DNA of 64,000 nt from Oscillospiraceae bacterium (GTDB lineage: Bacteria; Bacillota; Clostridia; Oscillospirales; Ruminococcaceae). A program made the translations under genes and the position numbers. Of this stretch, positions 23,281 through 32,697 are shown piece by piece. The stretch covers positions 57,256-121,255 of the forward strand of contig JALFVE010000055.1 of NCBI GenBank assembly GCA_022787085.1. The letters are read 5' to 3'. How positions within the stretch are numbered: the first letter of the stretch is position 1; every line of letters begins with the position of its first letter. Below the pieces are notes generated by a model, which was given only the letters and a program-made list of their open reading frames with translations, searched no databases and had not been told where the DNA came from.

Positions 23281-25005
23281 ATGGCTGCTTCGATCAAGAA
23301 AAATGAAATAAATACGTCAGTTGCAAAGCACAGAAAAACTACTATCCGTGCCCGTATCGTAAGGCTCTCGGTGGTCGGGATACTTGCGGCGATCGTAACG
23401 CTTACCGTTTTTTATCTTTTTATGATGTACACAAGCGTTTCCTCCTCTTCAAAGAGCGAGATAGAGATGCTTACCATTTCCTATTCCTCGGCGATCTCCA
23501 ACGCTGATATTACCAAAAACAAGAACTATCTCAATGATATCTTTACCGATTTTGACAAGGTGAATACCTACGGCGGCTTCGGCTTTGTTTCTACCGAAAC
23601 GGGCAGTATCATTTCCGAGACCTCTGTTGAGGTAATAAAAAAAGGAGACACCCTTTCCGACAAGGCTGCGGAGGATTCGGGATACAGTGAGCTTGCCGCC
23701 CTTGTAAATACCCTCAACAGAAATAATTTTGATTATGAAAATATCGTGAAACAGGGGCAGAGCATAGTTTCTCTGTGCGGCGAAAAATATCTTATCGGCT
23801 GGGCTAATATCGAGAATTTCGATACCTGCTACACCTTTATTCTGCTGCCCTATAAGAACATTATGAAGCCCTTTACGGTTTCGGCTGTGATAGCGCTTTC
23901 CGCTGCGGTAATATTCATAGCGGTTTCTATATGTGTTTCCGTAAATGCTGCAAAGAAGATAACAAAGCCCATCACCGATGCGATCGATCGACTTACCGCT
24001 CTTTCAAAGGGCGACCTTGAGTCTCCCTCTCCCGTTACGGACAGAAACGATGAGACACTGATACTTCTTGACTCTCTCAATGAGACTATAAAATCCCTTA
24101 ACGCATACATAACCGACATAAGAAGCGTTCTTTCCGCCGTGGCGGACGGCAATCTTCTTGTAAGCTCGGGAACCGTCTATACGGGTGATTTTGAAGCTAT
24201 CAGGCACGCTCTTGACAGGATATGTTCATCTCTCAACGGCACATTCAGCGAGGTGCACAGGGCGGCGCTTTCCGTTAAGGAGTGCTCCGTTCATGTTTCG
24301 GACGGCACCGAGGCTCTCTGCCGCAATTCCTCCGCCGAGGCGGGCACTATGCAGGAGCTTACCGCATCCATTGCCCGTATCAATGAGAAGATAAAGGAAA
24401 ATGCTCATGAGGCTGAAAATGCCCGTGATCTCACCGTTTCCGCCGATAAGGCTGCCGAGGAAGGCAGCGGAAATATGAGGGCAATGATCGAAGCCATCAA
24501 GGAGATTGAGACATCCGCTTCCGAGATCGAAAAAATTATCAATGTTATTGACGATATTGCTTTCCAGACCAATATCCTTGCTCTCAATGCCGCTGTCGAG
24601 GCTGCCCGTGCGGGCGACGCAGGCAAGGGCTTTGCGGTGGTTGCGGACGAGGTAAGGAATCTTGCCAATAAATCCGCTGAGGCTGCCGCTCAGACAGGTC
24701 AGCTTATCAGAAACTCCATTGATTCCGTTAACAACGGCACCGCTCTTGCAGACGCAGCCGCAAAGTCTCTTGAGAATGTTGTTGAAATGGTTTCATCCGT
24801 TTCGGATATTGTTGACAGGATCGCCGTTTCCGCAGGAGAGCAGGCTGAATCCGTTGCAAGGATAAACAGCGGCATGGAGGCTATCAACGGCAGTATTAGG
24901 GATAATTCCGTTACCGCCGAGAAGAATGCGGAGGTATCCAAGGAGCTTTCCGACCAGTTTGATAACCTTAACAGGCATATTAACAGATTCAAATTCAAGG
25001 CGTAA
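23281..25005 (+). CDS. Methyl-accepting chemotaxis protein
   Basis: A 574-residue transmembrane chemoreceptor. After a short basic start comes a first helix (about 25-47), an extracellular sensing region of about 155 residues, a second helix (about 203-225), a HAMP region and the signalling hairpin, whose tip is almost invariant: [27 protein letters not shown] followed by [17 protein letters not shown] 23281 is chosen; an upstream TTG at 23245 would add 12 residues without a better ribosome site. No che or flagellar gene is in the window, so its pathway must be elsewhere. The ligand cannot be told. yqeY follows after 23 bases. Confidence 0.95.
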   Translation: MAASIKKNEINTSVAKHRKTTIRARIVRLSVVGILAAIVTLTVFYLFMMYTSVSSSSKSEIEMLTISYSSAISNADITKNKNYLNDIFTDFDKVNTYGGFGFVSTETGSIISETSVEVIKKGDTLSDKAAEDSGYSELAALVNTLNRNNFDYENIVKQGQSIVSLCGEKYLIGWANIENFDTCYTFILLPYKNIMKPFTVSAVIALSAAVIFIAVSICVSVNAAKKITKPITDAIDRLTALSKGDLESPSPVTDRNDETLILLDSLNETIKSLNAYITDIRSVLSAVADGNLLVSSGTVYTGDFEAIRHALDRICSSLNGTFSEVHRAALSVKECSVHVSDGTEALCRNSSAEAGTMQELTASIARINEKIKENAHEAENARDLTVSADKAAEEGSGNMRAMIEAIKEIETSASEIEKIINVIDDIAFQTNILALNAAVEAARAGDAGKGFAVVADEVRNLANKSAEAAAQTGQLIRNSIDSVNNGTALADAAAKSLENVVEMVSSVSDIVDRIAVSAGEQAESVARINSGMEAINGSIRDNSVTAEKNAEVSKELSDQFDNLNRHINRFKFKA

Positions 25006-25028
25006 GTCAAATCAAAGAGGTGTTTTTT

Positions 25029-25472
25029 ATGGAATTTACAGAGCTTCAAAGCGCTCTCAAGGACGCTATGAAGGCAAAGGATACTATGAAGAAGGAGGCT
25101 GTTCAGACTCTTATTGCGGCTGTTAAAAAGGCTGCCATCGACGGGGGAACGAGGGACAATATCTCCCCCGAGCTGGTGGACGGAGTTATCCTCAAGGAGC
25201 TGAAGGTCGCAAAGGAGCAGGTGGATACCTGTCCTCCCGAATGTACAGCCCAGCTTGAGGAATACAGACTCAAGTATGATATCATCAAGAGCTTTGCTCC
25301 CGCGCAGCTATCCGAAGAGGAGCTTTATCCTCTTATCAAGGAGAAATTCGGCGAGCTTATCGCTTCGGGAAACAAGGGCGCATACATGAAGGCTGTTATG
25401 GCGGAGCTTAAAGGCAAGGCTGACGGCAAGCTTATCAACAAGGTGATCTCCGATATCGCTTCGGGAAAATAA
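25029..25472 (+). CDS. yqeY: GatB/YqeY domain protein
   Basis: YqeY-type proteins are small helical proteins similar to the tail domain of the GatB amidotransferase subunit; the exact role is unknown, possibly tRNA-related. The 147 residues match in length and pattern: LKDAMKAKDTMKKEAVQTLIAAVKKA at the front, EEYRLKYDIIKSFAPAQLSEEEL in the middle and the end GKADGKLINKVISDIASGK. AGAGGTG lies 6 bases before ATG 25029. It is followed by a strong terminator. Confidence 0.9.
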   Translation: MEFTELQSALKDAMKAKDTMKKEAVQTLIAAVKKAAIDGGTRDNISPELVDGVILKELKVAKEQVDTCPPECTAQLEEYRLKYDIIKSFAPAQLSEEELYPLIKEKFGELIASGNKGAYMKAVMAELKGKADGKLINKVISDIASGK

Positions 25473-25488
25473 CCGCTGAAAAAACGAT

Positions 25489-25537
25489 ATCCCCGTAAAA
25501 TGCATATATTCACGCATTTTACGGGGATGTTTTTTTA
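25489..25537. terminator. Bidirectional terminator
   Basis: A 15-bp perfect stem (25489-25503 with 25514-25528) with T-runs on both strands, between yqeY and the convergent CPBP gene. Confidence 0.9.
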
Positions 25538-26692
25538 TTTGTTTAAGATTCCGACACCCACTGTTACAAGTGTGCAGGCAGTAAATACGCAGAAAATTAT
25601 GGAAATAATAATGGAAGGTGATTTTATAAATGCTTGCCATGTAAGCTTTTTCTCTTCCGAATCCTCTAAAACATAGCTGTATTCAGGTATAATAATATCG
25701 TTTTCTGTTATTCTGCCGTGCTTTTTGAGCAGTATCACAAGAGCAATAATGCCGATAACTGCTTCAACTCCAAAGGCGATGAGCTCTGCCTTTGCTGCGG
25801 CTTCAATTCCGATTGTCTCTGCAAGCTTGTGCTCAAATATAAATCCGATGATGAAGACATTGAGATTGAGCAGCATATGCATGATGATCGAGGGGATTAT
25901 TGAGCCGCTCTTGAGAGCGATATATCCAAGAATAAGACCGAGAAGGAATCCGTTAAATATCTGATTGAAGTTGCAGTGCATAAGTCCGAAGAGAAGGGAC
26001 GAAGCGATAAGGGCGAATTTTCTGTCAACGGGAGCGAGGAGATTAAGTGCCGCTCCTCTGAACAATAGCTCCTCAAGTATTGGTCCTGCTATGACCATAT
26101 ACAAAAACAGAACGATATTCAATGCAAAGCTGTCCTTGAAACCGAGGGAGTTGTTTAAGGAATTTCCTACCCCCGATATGCCTGTTATATAGGTGACAAG
26201 GGTCTGGATAAGCACCGAAGCTGCCTGAATACCTATCGCTCCGATTATGGCGATGAGGACAGATGAGCCGGCAAGACTGCTTTTGCCGAAAACACTTTTG
26301 AGCTTAAACTGCTTTTTTGCTCCGCAGACAATGGCTAAAGAGATGATATTCGCAGCCACCATTGTAACGGCATTAACAAGTATCATGCTGTCGCTCTGCA
26401 TGACCTGCTGTGTGATTGTAAGTGTCAGTTCGTTCATATCCATATCGGGATTCTCAGCGAGAAGCTGCGTGGTAAGCTTTGCGGACATTATTCCGGTAAT
26501 TATCATCATTATGATAAAAGCAAAAAGCTGCTGCCAAAGAATAATCGAGCCTGCCCAGTTATAGCCGTTTTTTATTTTCCTGCGAATCATTACGGGGCTT
26601 TCGCCATCCTCGGACGGTTCGGGTTTTCCCCATACATACTGAGGAACTGCGTCCTCGGGTCTGATGTTGTTGTGTTCACTAATCTCACTCAT
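25535..26692 (-). CDS. CPBP-family intramembrane protease (PadR operon)
   Basis: A 385-residue polytopic membrane protein with the CPBP motifs EELLFRGAAL, FGLMHCNFNQ and IIMHMLLNLN. It has a 45-residue soluble N-terminus and a 50-residue cytoplasmic insert before the last helix. It is the last gene of a leftward operon after the Sm-like gene, padR and the DUF2812 gene, and lies 13 bases after the latter. Regulation should follow the PadR operator at 28611-28689. The substrate is unknown; the operon setting suggests a response to membrane or envelope stress. Confidence 0.9.
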   Translation of the reverse strand: MSEISEHNNIRPEDAVPQYVWGKPEPSEDGESPVMIRRKIKNGYNWAGSIILWQQLFAFIIMMIITGIMSAKLTTQLLAENPDMDMNELTLTITQQVMQSDSMILVNAVTMVAANIISLAIVCGAKKQFKLKSVFGKSSLAGSSVLIAIIGAIGIQAASVLIQTLVTYITGISGVGNSLNNSLGFKDSFALNIVLFLYMVIAGPILEELLFRGAALNLLAPVDRKFALIASSLLFGLMHCNFNQIFNGFLLGLILGYIALKSGSIIPSIIMHMLLNLNVFIIGFIFEHKLAETIGIEAAAKAELIAFGVEAVIGIIALVILLKKHGRITENDIIIPEYSYVLEDSEEKKLTWQAFIKSPSIIISIIFCVFTACTLVTVGVGILNK

Positions 26693-26705
26693 GATGATTC
26701 TCCTT

Positions 26706-27860
26706 TTATGAATTATTTTGTTTATGCTTTTTTCTCATGCGTAAATAGAAGCCGATGGCTTTTATGCCGAATACGGAATATTCAGCTGTGATAAGAATGA
26801 AAAGCGGAAGTATCCATATATATTCTGTAATTGTTGCGATAAATGCAATTACAAACCATACAACAAATGCTGCAAAGAACAGCATGGGAAATCCCAGTGT
26901 AAATGCCATTCTCTGTGCCCTTTTCAGAATGGTCGCATTATCGGTGTAAAACTCGGGACAATCCTCGTTTTCCGAATATTCCCTTGACCATACCACAAAG
27001 CACATCGTCCTCATCATGGATGTAAACTGAAGCTTCCAGCCGTCGTCTCTGCCCTGAAGATAATATTCGTCCGAAGCCTCGCTCTGAAAATCCACCACGA
27101 ATTTTAATCGGCACGGCTCGGATTTAATAAAATAGAAGGTCGTTCCCATTTCGTCAAAGCGGTAGAATTTCCAGCCCGAAAGAGCCATGTCCTCAACCAT
27201 TTTTTCTGTCTTGTCGGGAGCGTAAAACCAGCCGAGAGGGGAGCGCTTTATCATTTCGCCGCTTTTTAGCATACGCTTTTCCTCTTCCTTGGAGTATGTG
27301 AAATTTTCCTTGGGAATGGTTTTGGCAAAGCCCGACAGCCTCAGATCAGCATTGGTTTTTGAGAGATTCTTGTTTGTTTTACATGCAAACAGAATGAGTA
27401 TCAGGAGTATGATGTCCACAACGGCAGAGGAGATAAATCTGCCGTTCTCAAGGACAAAAACGTCCTTTTCCGCTGAAGAGCTTCCGAAGCCAAATAAAAA
27501 TCCCAGAAAATAGCAGAAGGTAAAAACAAGCACAAGAATCGTTATCCTGTTAGCAGTCTGCCAGAATTTGTAGGAGGGGATATTCTTGGTGTGGATATCG
27601 CTGTTTCTTGCTATGTAGATATTTCTGCTGCCGCAGACCGATTCCCATCCGTTTGCCGCAACGCCCTTGGGAGCCGTTCCGCAGCAGTTTTTCAGCCTGC
27701 ATATACGGTATATGACCTCTCTTTTTTCGCCCTCTTCAAATTTGAATATTCCCGGAAAGGGTGAAAATGAGGTCAGATGATATCCCGAACCCTCAAGCTC
27801 TGCAAGCTTCTTTTCGGTGATAGTCACGTCCCATGACCAGAAGGGTATGAATTTTATCAT
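26706..27860 (-). CDS. DUF2812 membrane protein
   Basis: The first 110 residues match the DUF2812 pattern (FIPFWSWDVTITEKKLAELEGSGYHL, then FKFEEGEKREVIYRICR), which often travels with PadR regulators. A related segment is repeated at about 205-320 (LGWFYAPDKTEKMVEDMALSGWKFYRFDEMGTTFYFIKSEPCRLKFVVDF), so the protein has two such domains with two membrane helices between them and two more near the end. Function is unknown. Its ATG overlaps the padR stop by 4 bases (ATGA), which implies translational coupling. Confidence 0.85.
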   Translation of the reverse strand: MIKFIPFWSWDVTITEKKLAELEGSGYHLTSFSPFPGIFKFEEGEKREVIYRICRLKNCCGTAPKGVAANGWESVCGSRNIYIARNSDIHTKNIPSYKFWQTANRITILVLVFTFCYFLGFLFGFGSSSAEKDVFVLENGRFISSAVVDIILLILILFACKTNKNLSKTNADLRLSGFAKTIPKENFTYSKEEEKRMLKSGEMIKRSPLGWFYAPDKTEKMVEDMALSGWKFYRFDEMGTTFYFIKSEPCRLKFVVDFQSEASDEYYLQGRDDGWKLQFTSMMRTMCFVVWSREYSENEDCPEFYTDNATILKRAQRMAFTLGFPMLFFAAFVVWFVIAFIATITEYIWILPLFILITAEYSVFGIKAIGFYLRMRKKHKQNNS

Positions 27861-28201
27861 GCCTGATCGACCTCCCTGAAATAATGCTCCATTGTCTGCA
27901 TATCTTCAAAAACCTTTCTGATACGCTCCATTTCCGCCCGCAAAAGCTCCTTCCCAAGCTCGGTTATCTCGTAGATGATTCGTTTTTCGCTGTCGTCATA
28001 GACGGCAATTATCCCGTCACGCTGCATTTTTGTGAGGGTACCGTAGATGGTTCCCGAGCCGAGCTTTATCCTGTCATGGGTCAGCTCGGAAACGAATTTC
28101 GCTATGCCGTAGCCGTGCCGGGGCTCGCTTAATGAAAGCAGAATGTAAAAGGCTGTTTCTGTCATAGGAAGATAAGATCTGAAAAGCTTTTCCTTATCCA
28201 T
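27857..28201 (-). CDS. PadR-family transcriptional repressor
   Basis: A 114-residue winged-helix regulator of PadR subfamily 1: MTETAFYILLSLSEPRHGYGIAKF, GSGTIYGTLTKMQRDGIIAVYDD, then a helical dimer tail. PadR proteins repress their own operon. ATG 28201 is chosen; an in-frame ATG at 28210 lies 3 bases from GGAGG and is an alternative. Palindromic sites spaced around the operon promoter (28611-28689) are the likely targets, so I infer negative autoregulation. Confidence 0.92.
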   Translation of the reverse strand: MDKEKLFRSYLPMTETAFYILLSLSEPRHGYGIAKFVSELTHDRIKLGSGTIYGTLTKMQRDGIIAVYDDSEKRIIYEITELGKELLRAEMERIRKVFEDMQTMEHYFREVDQA

Positions 28202-28220
28202 TCCTCGCATTTTCCTCCAT

Positions 28221-28577
28221 TCAGTCGGTTATGATGGACTTTTTCTTACCGTTTTTATTACGGGGATATTCCCTGATACGGGTGACGTACTCAAGATTAA
28301 TTATTTCCTGTCCGCCGTTCATATTTTCCAACGTTATCCAGTCGCCCGATATCTCTCCGATGGTTCCCGAGATCTGCTCAGCCGAGGAATTCATTGTGTA
28401 GATGATAACTTCCTTGCCGATGAAATTTTTTACAAGCTCTGTCATTTGGATTTTTCCTCCCTTTTTTCTTTTAAGCCTCATGTGAACAGCCGCTGCTGTC
28501 CGCCGCCTTCTTGCGGACATTGCGAGAACGATTATTATGATGAAGAGAAAGAATAATGAATATGTTCCTCCGTTCAT
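28221..28577 (-). CDS. Small membrane-anchored protein with Sm-like C-terminal domain
   Basis: The product has 118 residues: an N-terminal helix (YSLFFLFIIIIVLAMSA), a very basic stretch (RRRRTAAAVHMRLKRKK) and a beta-rich domain of about 65 residues (LVKNFIGKEVIIYTMNSS, GTIGEISGDWITLEN, EIINLEYVTRIREYPR) that reads like an Sm/LSm-type barrel. The family is seen in Clostridia but has no known function to me. It is the first gene of the PadR-controlled operon; AAAGGA lies 11 bases before the ATG. Confidence 0.75.
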   Translation of the reverse strand: MNGGTYSLFFLFIIIIVLAMSARRRRTAAAVHMRLKRKKGGKIQMTELVKNFIGKEVIIYTMNSSAEQISGTIGEISGDWITLENMNGGQEIINLEYVTRIREYPRNKNGKKKSIITD

Positions 28578-28610
28578 TGATATCGCTGTCCTTTCGTATT
28601 ATGCTTCGGC

Positions 28611-28689
28611 GTGACATATCGCAGCTTGATATGTCACGGTGTGATATATATCATGGCTTGAGTATATCACGGCGTGATATATTTGTCAA
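28611..28689 (-). promoter_or_regulatory. PadR-type operator array and operon promoter
   Basis: On the minus strand TTGACA (28684-28689), 17 bases, TATACT (28661-28666). A perfect 19-bp palindrome, TATATCACGGCGTGATATA (28663-28681), fills the spacer. Downstream lie TGATATATATCA (28642-28653) and GTGACATATC-N7-GATATGTCAC (28611-28637). The repeated half-site is close to CGTGATATA. Confidence 0.85.
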
Positions 28690-28798
28690 TAGGTCATAAT
28701 TATGTTTGTAATTTTAAACAAATTCATCTGCCAAAAATTTTAAATTATTATGCTTGATATATAACAAGTTAGAATAACATTAAAAAATCTAAATTCTA

Positions 28799-28827
28799 TT
28801 GACATCATTTATTAAAAGTGATACAAT
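28799..28827 (+). promoter_or_regulatory. Promoter of the cell-wall-repeat protein gene
   Basis: TTGACA (28799-28804), 17 bases, TACAAT (28822-28827). Confidence 0.8.
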
Positions 28828-28867
28828 ATTATCCAGAATATTATTTTCATAAAAGGAGAGCATAATT

Positions 28868-29758
28868 ATGATAAAGCGCAGGATCGCATCCATTGCACTG
28901 GCAGCAGTAATTTCCATGTCCGCAGTTACCGCAATGTCCGCTTCGGCTTCGGCAGAGTGGGTAAAATTAAGCAGCGGCTACAGCTACAAGGATGATTCCA
29001 CAGGCAAAAAGCTTACCGGCTGGCAGACTATTGACGAAAATAAGTATTATTTCAACAAGAATGGCATTGCTGTTACAGGCTGGAAAACCATCGGCGAGAA
29101 CAAATATTATTTCAATGGCTCCAAGAAGGGCAAAATGCTCACAGGCTGGAACAAGATCGGCGACAGCAGATATTATTTCGGCAAGGACGGCAAGATGAGA
29201 ACAGGCTTTGTCAAGCTCAGCGGCAAGACCTATTACTTCGGCACCGACGGCAAAATGAGGACCGGCAAGCTGAAAATTAATGGAAAGGTCTATGATTTCG
29301 GCAATGACGGCGTTTTAAAGAGCGATTCATCTTCCTCTGCAAGCTCTTCAAAGGTGCTTGCTCCTCTGAATGGCTTCAAGTGGGGCATGACTCAGGATCA
29401 GGTGCTGGAAAAGGGCAATTTCAACAAGTATGTTAATGTGGACTCTATGATTATGGTCACCGATTCCACACCATTTAAATATTATCTTTTTGACAAGGAC
29501 GACAAGCTTTGCTGCGTAGGATATGTTTCCGAGGACTCAGGCAGCGTCAGCACCTTCAAGAAATATTTTAAGGACGACGGCTGGAAATTTGAGATTTCAA
29601 CCAAGGAAAGCGGCGCTGTTTCCTCTGTTTACTCAAAGGGCGATCAGTACGGCGGAATTTTCTACAACGATTCGCTCGTTATGACAATGGTATTCTCCGA
29701 CGATCTTGCAAAGCAGGTCGAGGACGGCAAGGATTTCAACGATATAATTGGTATGTGA
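28868..29758 (+). CDS. Secreted protein with choline/cell-wall-binding repeats
   Basis: A 296-residue exported protein. A signal peptide (about 1-29, ending ASASAEW) is followed by about five CW_binding_1-type repeats of 20 residues (TGWQTIDENKYYFNKNG, TGWKTIGENKYYFNG, TGWNKIGDSRYYFGKDG and two more), which in other Gram-positives bind wall polymers. A Ser-rich linker leads to a C-terminal domain of about 130 residues (LNGFKWGMTQDQVLEKG) of unknown role. AAAGGAGAG precedes the ATG. It stands alone between a good promoter and a strong terminator. Confidence 0.88.
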   Translation: MIKRRIASIALAAVISMSAVTAMSASASAEWVKLSSGYSYKDDSTGKKLTGWQTIDENKYYFNKNGIAVTGWKTIGENKYYFNGSKKGKMLTGWNKIGDSRYYFGKDGKMRTGFVKLSGKTYYFGTDGKMRTGKLKINGKVYDFGNDGVLKSDSSSSASSSKVLAPLNGFKWGMTQDQVLEKGNFNKYVNVDSMIMVTDSTPFKYYLFDKDDKLCCVGYVSEDSGSVSTFKKYFKDDGWKFEISTKESGAVSSVYSKGDQYGGIFYNDSLVMTMVFSDDLAKQVEDGKDFNDIIGM

Positions 29759-29763
29759 TCTTA

Positions 29764-29807
29764 AAAAAATAGCGGCTTCGGTATTTAATACCGAAGCCGC
29801 TTGCTTT
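29764..29807. terminator. Bidirectional terminator
   Basis: A perfect 14-bp stem (29771-29784 with 29788-29801), TTA loop; seven T residues follow on the minus strand and CTTTT on the plus strand. It ends both the repeat-protein gene and the spoIIA operon. Confidence 0.9.
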
Positions 29808-29808
29808 T

Positions 29809-30489
29809 CTATAACAGCTCCTTTCTCAGCTCCGAAAGAATTTTCTTTTCCCGCCTTGATACCTGAACCTGAGTCATTCCAAGAACGGCGGCTGCCCTGC
29901 TCTGGGTGTAGGAACGGAAATATCGCAGAAATATAAGCTTTCTGTCCTCCGCATCAAGCCTGTCCATCGCCTGTCTGAGAGCAATGCTTTCGTAGATATC
30001 CGCTTCTTTGAAGGGAGATGGAATATCCTGCTCCTCATTTTCGTCATTTTCGCCGTATCTTGTAAGGGAGATGCAGGGCTGAGCCGCAGACAGCGCCTCT
30101 GCTGTTTCGGCAGGTTCGCAGCCCATTATTTCCGCAAGCTCGGATATTCCCGGCTCTCTGCCGTTTTTTGCGATGAAGTCGTTTTTTTCCCTTACCGCCC
30201 TCATGGAAAGCTCTTTAAGGCTTCGGCTGACTTTTACTGTACCTCCGTCACGGAAGATCCGCTTTATCTCCCCGAGAATTACGGGAACGGCATAGGTGGA
30301 GAACTTTACCCCTCGGTTTTCATCAAATGAGCCTGCTGCCTTCACAAGCCCGATGCAGCCTGAGCTGTAAAGCTCCTCGTATTCCACTCCTCTGTTTCGG
30401 AAACGGTTGGCGCAGAGATGGACAAGACCTAAATTATCCGTCACAAGCCTGTCCCTGTTTTCCTTTACCGCAATGTCAGCTGCATTCAT
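29809..30489 (-). CDS. sigF: Forespore sigma factor SigF
   Basis: Sigma-F directs early forespore transcription. The 226 residues have sigma region 2 (DNLGLVHLCANRFRNRGVEYEELYSSGCIGLVKAAGSFDENRGVKFSTYAVPVILGEIKR), region 3 and region 4 with the DNA-binding helix-turn-helix (YTQSRAAAVLGMTQVQVSRREKKIL). Position after spoIIAB decides SigF over SigG. The gene overlaps spoIIAB by 14 bases. Terminated by the hairpin at 29764-29807. Confidence 0.95.
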   Translation of the reverse strand: MNAADIAVKENRDRLVTDNLGLVHLCANRFRNRGVEYEELYSSGCIGLVKAAGSFDENRGVKFSTYAVPVILGEIKRIFRDGGTVKVSRSLKELSMRAVREKNDFIAKNGREPGISELAEIMGCEPAETAEALSAAQPCISLTRYGENDENEEQDIPSPFKEADIYESIALRQAMDRLDAEDRKLIFLRYFRSYTQSRAAAVLGMTQVQVSRREKKILSELRKELL

Positions 30490-30949
30490 TTTCCGTAGCT
30501 CCCGTTCTCACAAGACTGATGGATAATATCCGCTTTTTCATAATCACAGTTGTGCCCTTGCCGGGGGTGCTTTTAACGCTTACGCTGTCCATAAAGCTTT
30601 CCATCACCGCAAAGCCCAGTCCTGCACGTTCTTCCTCGGGGGCTGTGGTGAAAAGCGGCTCCATTGCCTGCTTAACATCGGCGATTCCGCAGCCCTTGTC
30701 TCTGACCTTTATGTAAAGCACGTCTCCTTCAAGTATCCTGCAAACAAGCTCGATATTTCCCTTGCAGCTTCTGTAGCCGTGGACAATGGAGTTGGTCACA
30801 GCTTCGGATACGGCGGTCTTGATGTCCGCAAGCTCATTTACAGAGGGGTCCATCTGCATTACAAACGCTGTTACCACGCTTCTTGCAACCGATTCATTGC
30901 AGCTTTTCGGAGCAAGTATCACCCGCATTTCGTTTTTTATCTGAGACAT
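30476..30949 (-). CDS. spoIIAB: Anti-sigma F factor / kinase SpoIIAB
   Basis: SpoIIAB holds sigma-F inactive and phosphorylates SpoIIAA. The 157 residues form a GHKL ATPase: N box EAVTNSIVHGY, G1 DKGCGIAD, and the ATP-lid region AGLGFAVMESFMDSV. Size and neighbours are exactly as in other endospore formers: spoIIAA 18 bases upstream, sigF overlapping downstream. Confidence 0.95.
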   Translation of the reverse strand: MSQIKNEMRVILAPKSCNESVARSVVTAFVMQMDPSVNELADIKTAVSEAVTNSIVHGYRSCKGNIELVCRILEGDVLYIKVRDKGCGIADVKQAMEPLFTTAPEEERAGLGFAVMESFMDSVSVKSTPGKGTTVIMKKRILSISLVRTGATENECS

Positions 30950-30967
30950 ATTAACGTTCCTTTCGTA

Positions 30968-31273
30968 TTATAAAATATTAGCAAATCTGTCCAGACCCGC
31001 AAGCCGCATGACCTTTTTAATGTGGGAGGGGGTGTTTTCAAGGGTAACTCTCCCTCCGATGCTTTTCATGGTCTGATACCGTCCCATTACAAGCCCTATC
31101 CCCGAGCTGTCCATGAAGGTGACCTCACCGAAATCCATTATCAGATTTTCGGGATGGTTCTCGTCCACGGCGAGGTCGATCTCGTTTCGTATCGCCGGGG
31201 CGCAGTGATGATCTATCTCACCGTTTAAAAAGGCTCTGACCGTGCTTTCGGCTTTTTCTATTCTTACTCCCAT
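30968..31273 (-). CDS. spoIIAA: Anti-sigma F factor antagonist SpoIIAA
   Basis: SpoIIAA is the STAS-domain partner that releases sigma-F when unphosphorylated. The 101 residues include the phosphorylation site region DFGEVTFMDSSGIGLVMGRY and the closing KVMRLAGLDRF. ATG 31273 follows AAAGGA by 11 bases; the longer frame upstream has no ribosome site and unlikely composition. No clear sigma-H promoter was found upstream by eye. Confidence 0.94.
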   Translation of the reverse strand: MGVRIEKAESTVRAFLNGEIDHHCAPAIRNEIDLAVDENHPENLIMDFGEVTFMDSSGIGLVMGRYQTMKSIGGRVTLENTPSHIKKVMRLAGLDRFANIL

Positions 31274-31486
31274 TTTGCAGCAGTCCTTTCTTATGTTCGT
31301 TACAATTCTGATTTTACCGCCCCGGCTCAGCGAATTTTGCCGAATTGACGGAAATGCTTGTGCATATGACGAAAAAGTTTTCAGCATTTTGCACCATTTT
31401 GCCGTATAATTCTGCGGACTGCGAAAGAGAACTTCCATTCTTTAAAAGATTTGTATCATTTTCTGATGGAAAAATTCGGAAAAATA

Positions 31487-31522
31487 TGATATAATGAATA
31501 TATTCTTAACGTGAACTTAACG
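31487..31522 (+). promoter_or_regulatory. Extended -10 promoter and direct-repeat site of the KdpDE-like pair
   Basis: TGATATAAT at 31487-31495 is an extended -10 site. CTTAACG occurs at 31505-31511 and again at 31516-31522, one helical turn apart, the arrangement bound by OmpR-family regulators. A second possible -10 (TATATT) lies at 31534. Confidence 0.45.
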
Positions 31523-31560
31523 CTTATTTATGGTATATTATTTCTGAGGAGGAATGGCGT

Positions 31561-32697
31561 ATGTCGGGGCTGAAAAAATATCTGACTGTTATGCCTGATT
31601 TCAGGGATTATATTTTTACTGCGGCAGTGCTTATCTTCGGAGTGGGAATAGGGCTGCTGCTGAGAAGATTTGACGACGGCTGCAACAGTCGGATGATATA
31701 TTTCCTGTGCGTTGTTCTTGTGGCAAGATTTACAAAGGGCTATGTCTGCGGCTTTATTTCCTCCGTTGTGGGAATGCTGGCGGTAAATTTCCTGTTTACA
31801 TACCCATACTATGAATTTAATTTCAGCCTTGCGGGATATCCCGTTACCTTTGCGGTAATGCTTTCCGTGTCGCTGATAATCGGTATGCTCACCACAAGGC
31901 TCAAGGCTAAGAATTTGTTTCAGGCTGATATCGAGCGGGAGAAGATAAGCGGAAATCTTCTGAGAGCCGTTTCCCATGATATACGCACGCCGCTCACCTC
32001 CATCACAGGCGCCGCCTCGGCAATTATCGACAACGGAAGCAGTCTGGACGAGGAGCAGATAATGTCCCTTGTCTGCGACATTAAGGACGAAGCGAACAGG
32101 CTCATTCACATGGTGGAAAATATCCTTACTGTTACAAAGATCGGCGAAAAAACGGGCACGATCTGCAAATCGCTTGAGGCTGCCGAGGAGATAATTGGTG
32201 AGGCAGTGAGAAAATTCCGCAAAACAAGAAGCGTGCCTGTGGAGATAGATATTCCCGGAGACCTGATGCTCATTCCCATGGACCCGACTCTTATCGAGCA
32301 GGTACTTGTGAATATTATGGAAAACAGCGTTATTCACGGCAAAGCGACCATGATCTCACTTTCTTTGGAGCAGCAGGGGGATAATGCAGTTTTTAAGATA
32401 TCCGACAACGGAAAGGGGATTTCCGACAAGGTCAAAAAGAAGCTTTTTGAGGGCTATTTCATTCATGCAGATGAAAGCTCGGGAGATACAAAAATGAATA
32501 TGGGCATCGGCTTGTCTGCCTGCAGAACCATAATTTCGGTACACGGCGGCGAGCTTACCGCCAGAAACAGACCGGGCGGCGGTGCTGAATTCGTTTTCAC
32601 GCTTCCCATGGAGCAGGACAAGAATTATTTTATGGATACCGATCTCATTGCGGATGAAGGTGGAGAGGACTTATGGAATACAAAAACAAGATCCTGA
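31561..32697 (+). CDS. KdpD-like sensor histidine kinase lacking the N-terminal KdpD/USP domains
   Basis: The 378 residues match only the C-terminal half of KdpD: a DUF4118-type set of four membrane helices (about 18-115), the HisKA domain with the phospho-acceptor in AVSHDIRTPLTSITGA, and an ATPase domain with ENSVIHG, DNGKGISD and MGIGLSACRTII. The long K+-sensing cytoplasmic and USP domains of true KdpD are missing. It overlaps its response regulator by 25 bases. No kdpFABC genes are near, so the target may be another K+ system or something unrelated. Confidence 0.9.
   Translation: MSGLKKYLTVMPDFRDYIFTAAVLIFGVGIGLLLRRFDDGCNSRMIYFLCVVLVARFTKGYVCGFISSVVGMLAVNFLFTYPYYEFNFSLAGYPVTFAVMLSVSLIIGMLTTRLKAKNLFQADIEREKISGNLLRAVSHDIRTPLTSITGAASAIIDNGSSLDEEQIMSLVCDIKDEANRLIHMVENILTVTKIGEKTGTICKSLEAAEEIIGEAVRKFRKTRSVPVEIDIPGDLMLIPMDPTLIEQVLVNIMENSVIHGKATMISLSLEQQGDNAVFKISDNGKGISDKVKKKLFEGYFIHADESSGDTKMNMGIGLSACRTIISVHGGELTARNRPGGGAEFVFTLPMEQDKNYFMDTDLIADEGGEDLWNTKTRS

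Noticed and set aside
31528..32337. Open frame of 269 codons on the minus strand
   Set aside because: Antisense to the KdpD-like kinase, which has all kinase motifs in frame.
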